Shown: positions 11,643-19,222 of the stretch, piece after piece | Position numbering within the stretch: position 1 is the first letter of the stretch | Layout of the letters: every line of letters starts with the position of its first letter | DNA from: Pontivivens insulae | GTDB lineage: Bacteria > Pseudomonadota > Alphaproteobacteria > Rhodobacterales > Rhodobacteraceae | DNA length: 64,000 nucleotides | Assembly: GCF_900302495.1 (NCBI RefSeq) | Contig: NZ_OMKW01000004.1 | Coordinates: forward strand, 496,001 to 560,000 | Reading direction: 5' to 3' | The notes under the pieces: generated by a model | What the model saw: only the letters and a program-made list of their open reading frames with translations | What the model was told of the DNA's origin: nothing | The model's database searches: none | Made by a program: the position numbers and the translations under genes

Positions 11643-13163
11643 ATGTCGACCCCCCGCCCTGTCATTCTTTGCATCCTCGATGGTTGGGGGTTGAGCGCGG
11701 AGGAGACGGGAAACGCCCCTCTATTGGCCGAAACTCCGAACATGGACAGGCTATTTGCAACTTGTCCGAATGCGACCCTTGTCACCCATGGATCCGATGT
11801 GGGGTTGCCGGATGGTCAGATGGGCAATTCCGAAGTTGGTCATACCAATATCGGGGCCGGACGGGTTGTCTGGATGGACCTGCCAAAAATCGACAATGCG
11901 ATTGCGGATGGTTCCTTCGCGACCAACGCCGCATTACAACGACTGATTGCCAAGCTGCAAGAAACGGGTGGCACCGCCCATCTGGCCGGTCTCGTCTCGC
12001 CCGGCGGGGTGCACGCCCATATGCGCCATGTCGCGGAGGCCGCCCGTGTCATTGTGGAGGCTGGTGTTCCGGTGACCATTCATGCGTTCACTGATGGTCG
12101 CGATGTTGCGCCGAAATCGGCACGCGAGCAGCTCTACGATTTCGAAGAGATGCTGCCAGACGGCGCGCGTGTCGGTTCAATCGTTGGTCGTTTTTATGCG
12201 ATGGACCGGGACAATCGCTGGGACCGTGTTGAAAGCGCCTACAATCTGATCCGGTCTGGAGTGGGTGAGGCATATGAGAATGCCGATACGGCGATTGCCG
12301 CGGCCTATGATCGAGGCGAAACGGATGAGTTCATCGCACCCTCCTGTCTGGATGGCTATGCCGGGATGTCAGACGGCGATGGGCTGCTCTTTCTGAACTT
12401 CCGGGCAGACCGGGCGCGGGAGATTTTGGCGGCGTTCCTCGACCCGGACTTTGACGGATTTGCGCGTGAGCCCGTCACTCTCGCCGCTGCTTGTGGTACT
12501 GTCGAGTATTCTGACCGGCACAATGCGTGGATGGATGTCATGTTCCCGTCCGAAGATATCCCCAATACACTCGGCGCTTGGGTTGCTGGGCAAGGAAAAC
12601 AGCAATTTCGGATCGCTGAGACCGAAAAGTACCCACACGTCACCTTCTTTCTGAATGGCGGCGTGGAAACACCGAACGAAGGTGAAGCGCGGACGATGCC
12701 GAAGTCGCCCGATGTTCGAACCTATGACATGAAGCCTGAAATGAGCTCGGTTGAGGTAACGGACAAACTTGTCGACGCGATTTCGAGCGCACAGTACGAC
12801 CTGATCGTGGTGAACTACGCCAATCCGGACATGGTTGGCCACACCGGTGATCTGGACGCGGCCATGGCGGCGTGCCATGCGGTTGATGCGGGTCTGGGGC
12901 GTGTGCTGAGCGCGTTGGAAGATGCCGGCGGTGCGATGATCGTGATTGCGGATCATGGCAACTGCGAGACGATGATCGACCCGGATTCTGGCGAACCACA
13001 TACGGCGCATACGTTGAACCCGGTTCCGATCGTTTTGGTGGGCGGGCCTGAGAATGTGCGCCTCGCCCCCGGTCGTCTGGCCGATGTTGCGCCTACGATC
13101 TTGCAACTTATGGATCTGGCCCAGCCTGATGAGATGACAGGAAAGAGCTTGATCCTCTCGTGA
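11643..13163 (+). CDS. gpmI: 2,3-bisphosphoglycerate-independent phosphoglycerate mutase
   Basis: This 506-residue Mn-dependent glycolytic enzyme interconverts 3- and 2-phosphoglycerate. The alkaline-phosphatase-like fold is marked by ILDGWG near the N-terminus, the phosphorylated Ser63 in GNSEVGH, and ADHGNCE near the C-terminus. ATG 11643 gives the usual MSTPRPVILCILDGWG start. A far upstream in-frame start at 11280 would run antisense through purD and is rejected. The stop overlaps the next gene as GTGA (13160-13163). Confidence 0.96.
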   Translation: MSTPRPVILCILDGWGLSAEETGNAPLLAETPNMDRLFATCPNATLVTHGSDVGLPDGQMGNSEVGHTNIGAGRVVWMDLPKIDNAIADGSFATNAALQRLIAKLQETGGTAHLAGLVSPGGVHAHMRHVAEAARVIVEAGVPVTIHAFTDGRDVAPKSAREQLYDFEEMLPDGARVGSIVGRFYAMDRDNRWDRVESAYNLIRSGVGEAYENADTAIAAAYDRGETDEFIAPSCLDGYAGMSDGDGLLFLNFRADRAREILAAFLDPDFDGFAREPVTLAAACGTVEYSDRHNAWMDVMFPSEDIPNTLGAWVAGQGKQQFRIAETEKYPHVTFFLNGGVETPNEGEARTMPKSPDVRTYDMKPEMSSVEVTDKLVDAISSAQYDLIVVNYANPDMVGHTGDLDAAMAACHAVDAGLGRVLSALEDAGGAMIVIADHGNCETMIDPDSGEPHTAHTLNPVPIVLVGGPENVRLAPGRLADVAPTILQLMDLAQPDEMTGKSLILS

Positions 13164-14293
13164 GGCTGCGGTGGGCTATATTCGCTGCTGGCTGGTTGCT
13201 GACCGGCTTTCTGCCAGTTGCAGAGGTGCGGGCACAGGGTGCGTTGGCACAGGCCGAGCGCGCCAGTGATTTGCTCGACGCCGCCACGGCGCAGCTTGTC
13301 TCGACGCGCACGGATGAAACCCGGCTGGCGGCCCTGGGTCGGATCGTGCAGGCCTTTGAGCTGGGATTGAATGCGCAAAGGGAGGCGGAACGTTCCCTTG
13401 CCCTGCGCATGGATGTCGTAGAAGAGGCCTTGAACGAGGATCGACGCCGCTTGGCGCGTGTGATCGGCGGTCTGCAGCGTGTTGGGGCAGCCCCCACACC
13501 TCTGCTGCTTTTGCATCCTGATGGGCCGGAGGGCGCAGTGCGCGCGGGCCAGATGATGTCGCGTGTGATCCCTGAGCTGCATGCCGAGGCTGAGGCGCTG
13601 CGTGCGATGATGCTGGAATTGCGACTGCTTGAGACCGAGCAGGCCCGCGCAGAGGAACGGATGAGGGAGGGGCTTGCAGGAGTGGCAACGGCGCGCGCGG
13701 CATTGCAGGGCGCGCTTAACGGGCGCGCATCTGCTGACGGGGCCGTGGATGACGAGCTCATCGCCCGCTTGCGTGCGGACAGTGCGACCCTTCAGGCGTT
13801 TTCGCGCGCGTTGGCAAGGCAGTCGGCTGGCCTTTCAGACGCTGAGGGACGGCGCTTCGAGGAGGCGCGTGGTACGTTGGATCTGCCCGTACCCGGTCAG
13901 TTGATCCATCCCTATGGCAGCCGGGATGAGGGTGGGGCCGTCCGGCCCGGCATGGTTCTGGAGGTCGAGGGCATCAATCAGGTGCTTGCACCGTGGCCGG
14001 CGACCCTGCGCTATACGGGCGAGTTTCTGGACTATGGCCAGATCGTCGTTTTGGAGCCGCAGGCGGGGTGGTTGATGGTCCTCGCAGGCTTGTCAGAGGT
14101 CCAGCGACAGAGCGGAGAGATCGTACTCGCCGGTGAACCGCTGGGTCTGCTCACGGGATCGCGACGGGATGACACGGGCTTTTTGGTTGAACCTTCTGGT
14201 GAATCCGGCCCAAGTTTGACGCGAACGCTCTATGTCGAATTGCGGCGCGCCGGAACACCTGTTGATCCGGCGCCGTGGTTTCGCTTCGAGTGA
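13160..14293 (+). CDS. EnvC-like murein hydrolase activator (degenerate LytM domain)
   Basis: This 377-residue protein has a signal peptide (cleavage near VRAQ), an alpha-helical coiled-coil region over about residues 25-230, and a C-terminal LytM/M23 fold. The zinc ligands of active M23 peptidases are missing. The region expected to hold HxxxD reads HPYGSRDEGG, and the usual HxH near the end is LYVELR. This is the EnvC pattern, in which the protein activates amidases rather than cutting peptidoglycan. The start is GTG 13160, overlapping the gpmI stop. It is followed by ctpA after 37 nt. Confidence 0.82.
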   Translation: MRLRWAIFAAGWLLTGFLPVAEVRAQGALAQAERASDLLDAATAQLVSTRTDETRLAALGRIVQAFELGLNAQREAERSLALRMDVVEEALNEDRRRLARVIGGLQRVGAAPTPLLLLHPDGPEGAVRAGQMMSRVIPELHAEAEALRAMMLELRLLETEQARAEERMREGLAGVATARAALQGALNGRASADGAVDDELIARLRADSATLQAFSRALARQSAGLSDAEGRRFEEARGTLDLPVPGQLIHPYGSRDEGGAVRPGMVLEVEGINQVLAPWPATLRYTGEFLDYGQIVVLEPQAGWLMVLAGLSEVQRQSGEIVLAGEPLGLLTGSRRDDTGFLVEPSGESGPSLTRTLYVELRRAGTPVDPAPWFRFE

Positions 14294-14330
14294 AAGCAGG
14301 TTGAAGTGAATTGTTGAGAGAGCATTAGTT

Positions 14331-15650
14331 ATGAACCGCATGTTTGCCGCTGGCTTTGCCGGCACCATTGCTGGCGTTGTCGCCACCACACAGCTTGTTG
14401 GCCCGCTTCTGGCGCAGAACAACGCTGCAAACGCGACCACCTATGAATATCTCGACCTGTTCGGCAGCATTTTTGAACGTGTGCGGGCCGACTATGTGGA
14501 GGAGGTAGATGATCGCGATCTGATTGAAGCGGCGATCAACGGAATGCTGACCTCTCTTGATCCGCATTCCAGTTACCTTCCTCCGCAGGATTACAGCGAC
14601 ATGCGCGAACAGACCCGAGGGGAGTTCGGTGGCCTGGGGATTGAGGTGACGCAGGAAGAGGGCTTCGTGAAGGTGGTGTCCCCCATCGACGGCACGCCCG
14701 CGGATGAGGCGGGCGTCATGGCCGGTGATTTTGTCACGCATGTCGACGGTGAGAGTGTTCTCGGCCTGACACTGAATGAAGCCGTGGAACTTATGCGCGG
14801 GCCGGTGGGTTCTGAGATCGTCATCACCATTGTGCGAGAGGGCGTGGAGCCGTTCGAGGTCACGATCATTCGCGATACGATCCAGATCCAGGCTGTGCGT
14901 GGTCGCACTGAAAGTGACGCTGTCGTTCTGCGGCTGACGACGTTCAATCAACAGACCTTCCCCAACCTGCTTGCCGAAATGGAAGAACAGCTGGAAGCGC
15001 TGGGCGGAATCGACAACGCGATGGGCGTTGTTCTGGATCTGCGCAACAACCCAGGTGGCTTGCTCGATCAGGCTGTTCAGGTCTCTGACGCGTTCTTGGA
15101 GCAGGGCGAAATTGTCTCAACGCGCGGCCGGCGGCCCGGCGATAGCGACCGCTACAACGCGGCTCCTGGCGATATTGCGGAGGGCTTGCCTATTGTCGTG
15201 TTGATCAACGGGGGCTCTGCTTCTGCTTCTGAGATTGTCGCAGGCGCGTTGCAGGACCATCGCCGTGCGATCATTGTGGGTGAGAAAAGCTTCGGCAAGG
15301 GATCGGTGCAGACAATCATGCCGTTGCAGGGCTCAGGCGCTATGCGTCTGACCACCGCGCGGTACTACACGCCATCAGGCCGCTCGATTCAGGCGCTTGG
15401 TATCGAGCCCGACGTGATCGTCGCCCCCCGCGCAAACGGAGAAGAGCTGGAAGATGGCGTCATCCCGCGCCGGTCCGAGGCTGATCTGCGTGGTGCCATC
15501 AGCAATGACAGCCTGACGGAGGATGAGCGTCGTCAACTGGAGGACGAGCGCGCGCGTCTCGAAGCGGATTCGCTTCTGCGCAATGACGATTTCCAGCTTG
15601 CCTATGCGCTCGACATTCTCCGCGGTCTGGCCGTGTATGGTGATCGGTGA
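14331..15650 (+). CDS. ctpA: C-terminal processing peptidase, S41 family (CtpA)
   Basis: This 439-residue periplasmic serine protease has a signal or anchor segment (residues 1-28), a PDZ domain (about 85-180) and an S41 catalytic domain. The nucleophile lies in the SASASE motif (about 296-301) and the general-base Lys in FGKG (Lys324). Such proteases trim C-termini of envelope proteins and often act with LytM factors or amidases on cell-wall hydrolases. That fits the EnvC-like gene directly upstream. The stop overlaps the next GTG start by 4 nt. Confidence 0.92.
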   Translation: MNRMFAAGFAGTIAGVVATTQLVGPLLAQNNAANATTYEYLDLFGSIFERVRADYVEEVDDRDLIEAAINGMLTSLDPHSSYLPPQDYSDMREQTRGEFGGLGIEVTQEEGFVKVVSPIDGTPADEAGVMAGDFVTHVDGESVLGLTLNEAVELMRGPVGSEIVITIVREGVEPFEVTIIRDTIQIQAVRGRTESDAVVLRLTTFNQQTFPNLLAEMEEQLEALGGIDNAMGVVLDLRNNPGGLLDQAVQVSDAFLEQGEIVSTRGRRPGDSDRYNAAPGDIAEGLPIVVLINGGSASASEIVAGALQDHRRAIIVGEKSFGKGSVQTIMPLQGSGAMRLTTARYYTPSGRSIQALGIEPDVIVAPRANGEELEDGVIPRRSEADLRGAISNDSLTEDERRQLEDERARLEADSLLRNDDFQLAYALDILRGLAVYGDR

Positions 15651-16147
15651 TCCTTACTGCGGGTCAAATTGAGGCTTTGCCCTATCGGCCTTGCGTCGGC
15701 ATTCTGTTGATGAATGCCGACGGCATGCTTTTTGCAGGTGCGCGAAAGCATGGCGCGGTGGGCGCGTGGCAAGCGCCGCAGGGGGGTATCGACGACGGTG
15801 AGGATGCCCAGACTGCGGCACTGCGTGAGTTGGAAGAGGAAATCGGCGTTGGCGCTGATCACGTTGAGGTGGTGGCGCAGAGCGTGGATTGGCACCGCTA
15901 CGATTTGCCCGCCGACATTGTTCCAACCCGATGGGGCGGGAGATTTCGCGGACAGGCACAACGGTGGTTCCTGTTTCGGCTGATCAGCACGGACGATGTG
16001 ATCAATATCGCAACGGATGATCCCGAATTCATTGAATGGGAATGGTTAAATCCCGCAGAAATGCTTGAGCGGATCGTGCCCTTTAAACGTGATGTCTATC
16101 AGGATGTATTCGCCGAGTTTGCACCGAACTTTGGTGCTTCAGGTTGA
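15647..16147 (+). CDS. rppH: RNA pyrophosphohydrolase (Nudix) RppH
   Basis: This 166-residue Nudix hydrolase removes pyrophosphate from 5'-triphosphorylated RNA and so starts mRNA decay. The Nudix box runs from Gly47 to Val68 with the REL-EE-EIG core. The N-terminal LPYRPCVGILLMN and the WQAPQGGID stretch match RppH/IalA proteins of alphaproteobacteria. GTG 15647 is the start and overlaps the ctpA stop, so expression is probably coupled. It converges with a lipoprotein gene 6 nt away. Confidence 0.93.
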   Translation: MILTAGQIEALPYRPCVGILLMNADGMLFAGARKHGAVGAWQAPQGGIDDGEDAQTAALRELEEEIGVGADHVEVVAQSVDWHRYDLPADIVPTRWGGRFRGQAQRWFLFRLISTDDVINIATDDPEFIEWEWLNPAEMLERIVPFKRDVYQDVFAEFAPNFGASG

Positions 16148-16153
16148 TGAACT

Positions 16154-16672
16154 CTATCTGAACACGCAGGAAATACCGGCCCACATGTTGGAAATCTCGC
16201 CTGCCTCGATCAAGCCATAGAACCCTTCGGCGTCAAATTCCCGCCCAAGCGAATCCATAACGATCTGCGTGGCGTAAGTGGCGGTGAGCTGCCCTTCACT
16301 GTCGCCAAGTCCGATCCCGTCGCGGGTTTCCAAGGTGGAACTTGGCGTAAGGGACCATCCCGCGAATTCTCCATCAAAGAAATGGAGTGAGATTTCTTCG
16401 TAATTTACGAAATCCAGCGGGCCTGCTCCGCACTCAGCATTGCTGGTGCGCCCGGAAGGTGTGCCAAGAGCACGTGTTGCCGCGAGAACCGTTTCACCCT
16501 CTAGTGCGCCGAATGCGACGAGGCCGTCTGTTCCTTCCCCCGGAACAATGAAACCCGATCGGGCGAGCGAGAATTCGATTTCCGTGGAAGGCGCCTGTGA
16601 GGTGTTTGTGTCCGCCGGTGCACACGCGGCCAACGGCATCAAGGCAATCACTCGAATTGATATACGTTTCAT
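16154..16672 (-). CDS. Hypothetical lipoprotein, 172 aa
   Basis: A short basic start and hydrophobic stretch end in the lipobox LAAC (Cys17), so the mature product is probably a lipid-anchored envelope protein. Two further Cys, near residue 81 and near the C-terminus, could form a disulphide. I recognise no domain. It starts within the stop of the DUF1285 gene (ATGA, 16669-16672), so the two are co-translated. Confidence 0.75.
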   Translation of the reverse strand: MKRISIRVIALMPLAACAPADTNTSQAPSTEIEFSLARSGFIVPGEGTDGLVAFGALEGETVLAATRALGTPSGRTSNAECGAGPLDFVNYEEISLHFFDGEFAGWSLTPSSTLETRDGIGLGDSEGQLTATYATQIVMDSLGREFDAEGFYGLIEAGEISNMWAGISCVFR

Positions 16673-17259
16673 TGCAGCTCCGCCGCAGGGACAAAGGGAA
16701 AGAACTCACCGCTGGACCAGATCCCAAACCAGTCCGTTCCCTCAACGTCGTGGGTCTCGCCAAGTTCCACAAGGCGGTAGAAACTTTTGCGATCGATCAA
16801 CGCCTCAAGATTGCGCCGGACCAGAATGTAAGGCGACGGCTCTCCTGTTTCGGGGTCACGCACAACCCTGATGGGGTGTTTCGCGCTTGCAATAACTTCG
16901 TCATCGACATGGGTTGTGAACGTCAGAACCTGCTGATCTGCCGCTTCATCAACGGAGAAGTCGATGGCAACAAAGGGCGCGTCATCCACCACTATGCCGA
17001 CCTTCTCAACCGGTGTGACGAGGAAGTACTGATCACCCTCACGCTTTAGGATGGATGAGAACAATTTGACCAGCGGGCGGCGGCCTATCGGGGTGCCAAG
17101 ATAGAACCACGTCCCGTCTCGGGCGATTCGCATGTCGAGATCGCCGCAGAAAGGTGGGTTCCATTTTTCCACTGGCGGCAACCCGCGAGGGGCCGCTCGC
17201 TTAACTGCGCTTGCGATTCCATCTGCGGTGGGGGCCTGTGCGGTCATGTCGCTCACCAT
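16669..17259 (-). CDS. DUF1285 family protein
   Basis: This 196-residue cytoplasmic protein matches the DUF1285 pattern: PPVEKWNPPFCGDLDMRIA near residues 28-46, then WFYLGTPIGRRPLVKLF, and a C-terminal FGIWSSGEFFPF. The family is common in alpha- and gammaproteobacteria and has no established enzymatic role that I can state. It heads a two-gene unit with the lipoprotein and is divergent from the moxR operon across 86 bp. Confidence 0.85.
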   Translation of the reverse strand: MVSDMTAQAPTADGIASAVKRAAPRGLPPVEKWNPPFCGDLDMRIARDGTWFYLGTPIGRRPLVKLFSSILKREGDQYFLVTPVEKVGIVVDDAPFVAIDFSVDEAADQQVLTFTTHVDDEVIASAKHPIRVVRDPETGEPSPYILVRRNLEALIDRKSFYRLVELGETHDVEGTDWFGIWSSGEFFPFVPAAELQ

Positions 17260-17345
17260 TTCGTGCCTTTCGGTCAGGTTGGATTTCGCTTCTTGTGTCA
17301 GAGTGCTACTTAGCAGGGTAACGGCTCAAGACACGAGGTTTCGCA

Positions 17346-18356
17346 ATGGTTGACCAAACTGACGCAGCGCTTGATGCGATTGAACAGGCTGGCGTGAAGC
17401 TTGGTGCGGCGCGCGCGATGGTGCAACGGGCCATTGTTGGTCAACGCGATGTGGTCGACCTGTCGCTCGCCGCGATCCTTTCTGGTGGTCATGGCCTGTT
17501 GGTTGGTGCTCCGGGTTTGGCCAAGACCCTGCTTGTTGAAACGCTGGGCACGGTTTTGGGTCTGAATGCCAACCGGATTCAGTTCACCCCCGATTTGATG
17601 CCTTCGGATATTCTGGGCGCTGAAGTGCTCGAAACGGCGTCGGATGGCACGCGAGCTTTCCGCTTCATCGAAGGTCCAATCTTTTGCCAATTGCTGATGG
17701 CAGACGAAATCAACCGTGCGGGGCCCCGTACGCAGTCCGCGCTGTTGCAGGCGATGCAGGAAAAACATGTGACCGTCGCGGGTGCGCGCCGTGATCTTTC
17801 TCCACCCTTCCACGTTCTAGCGACGCAGAACCCGATTGAGCAGGAAGGCACATACCCGCTCCCCGAGGCGCAGCTTGATCGCTTCCTCTTTCAGATCGAT
17901 GTCGATTATCCCGACCGGGATGAGGAGCGGGCAATCCTTCTTGCGACGACTGGCAGTGCTAACGCGCATGTCGAGCCAGTGTTGAGTGGGGCTGAGCTGA
18001 TTGCGATGCAGGCGCTGCTGCGCGAGATGCCGGTGGGGGAACAGGTCGTGGAGGCGATCCTCGACCTCGTGCGCTCTGCGCGTCCAGGCAGCGGTGAGGC
18101 TGGCGCGGAACTGAACGAGGCCGTCGCATGGGGGCCGGGGCCACGGGCGGCACAGGCTCTGATGCTTGGCGTGCGTGCGCGCGCGCTGCTGGATGGGCGA
18201 CTTGCGCCGTCGATCGACGACGTAAGCGCCCTTGCAAAACCAGTGCTGGTCCATCGTATGGCGCTCAATTTCGGGGCCCGCGCGGAAGGCGCATCGCTTC
18301 CATCCATCATTGATGGGCTGGTTTCTCGACGTTTGGGCCAGCCGGTCGCCGCATGA
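17346..18356 (+). CDS. MoxR-family AAA+ ATPase
   Basis: This 336-residue AAA+ ATPase has Walker A GAPGLAKT (54-61) and Walker B LLMADE (116-121). MoxR ATPases are thought to act as chaperones that insert cofactors or assemble complexes with von Willebrand A-type partners. It is the first of four genes (moxR, DUF58, BatA/DUF4159, GATase-like) that each overlap by an ATGA-type junction, so the products very likely act together at the inner membrane. The target of this system is unknown. Confidence 0.93.
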   Translation: MVDQTDAALDAIEQAGVKLGAARAMVQRAIVGQRDVVDLSLAAILSGGHGLLVGAPGLAKTLLVETLGTVLGLNANRIQFTPDLMPSDILGAEVLETASDGTRAFRFIEGPIFCQLLMADEINRAGPRTQSALLQAMQEKHVTVAGARRDLSPPFHVLATQNPIEQEGTYPLPEAQLDRFLFQIDVDYPDRDEERAILLATTGSANAHVEPVLSGAELIAMQALLREMPVGEQVVEAILDLVRSARPGSGEAGAELNEAVAWGPGPRAAQALMLGVRARALLDGRLAPSIDDVSALAKPVLVHRMALNFGARAEGASLPSIIDGLVSRRLGQPVAA

Positions 18357-19222
18357 GTGAGGCCGCGGCCCATCTGAGAGCCCGCGCCGAAGGCAGCGCG
18401 CGAAGTTTCCCCGCGCTCCTTGCGCGCGCGGACAGGCTCGCCATGACCATCGTGCCTGGTGCACATGGGCGGCGGCGTGCGGGGCCGGGTGAGGAGTTTT
18501 GGCAATACCGTCGGATGCAATCGGGCGAAAGCGCGGCCGGTATTGATTGGCGACGCTCGGCGCGATCAGACGCGACTTATCTGCGACAGACAGAATGGGA
18601 GGCGCCTCAGACTGTCTCAGTTTGGGCGGATCCGGGTGCCTCGATGGATTACCCTCAGGGATCTGAGACAAAGCGGGATCGCGCCCGCCTTCTCGCCATG
18701 GCGACGTGTATCCTTCTCGAGCGCGGGGGGGAGCGGTTCGAGGTCGCCGGGGCGGGGCTGCGCCCGTCATCTGGGCGCCGGCAGTTGGATGAAGTAGCCC
18801 TCGCGCTGGACGGACTGACCTCTGATCGGGAATTCGGGCTACCTGTTCCGCCGTCAACGCCAACGGCCGCGCAGGTTCTCATGTCCGATTTCCTGTCACC
18901 CGGCCCGGAGCTGGAGGAGGCTCTGGCACGCATTGGTGAAAGCGTCACGCCTGGTGTCCTGCTCCAGATCATCGACACGACGGAAGAGACGTTCCCATTT
19001 GATGGTCGAACAGAATTTCGCTCGGTTGGTGGTGGGCTGGTTTTCGAGACACAGCGGGCGCGCCAATTGAAAGCTGCGTATCAAGAGCGGCTGGAAGAGC
19101 GGCGTGCGATGCTGCTGGCCTTTTGCGCGCGCACGGGCTGGAGAATGGCCGTGCACAGGGTGCAAGAGCCATCGCGCAAGGCGCTCACGTGGCTTTATGC
19201 GGCGATCGGCGGTAGCGTATGA
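18353..19222 (+). CDS. DUF58 domain protein
   Basis: This 289-residue protein carries the DUF58 core: GEEFWQYRRMQSGESAAGIDWRRSARSD near residues 46-73 and a vWA-like beta-sheet with DPGASMDY. DUF58 proteins almost always sit directly after MoxR ATPases. It lacks an obvious membrane segment. It overlaps both neighbours by 4 nt. The function is inferred only from this operon context. Confidence 0.9.
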   Translation: MSEAAAHLRARAEGSARSFPALLARADRLAMTIVPGAHGRRRAGPGEEFWQYRRMQSGESAAGIDWRRSARSDATYLRQTEWEAPQTVSVWADPGASMDYPQGSETKRDRARLLAMATCILLERGGERFEVAGAGLRPSSGRRQLDEVALALDGLTSDREFGLPVPPSTPTAAQVLMSDFLSPGPELEEALARIGESVTPGVLLQIIDTTEETFPFDGRTEFRSVGGGLVFETQRARQLKAAYQERLEERRAMLLAFCARTGWRMAVHRVQEPSRKALTWLYAAIGGSV

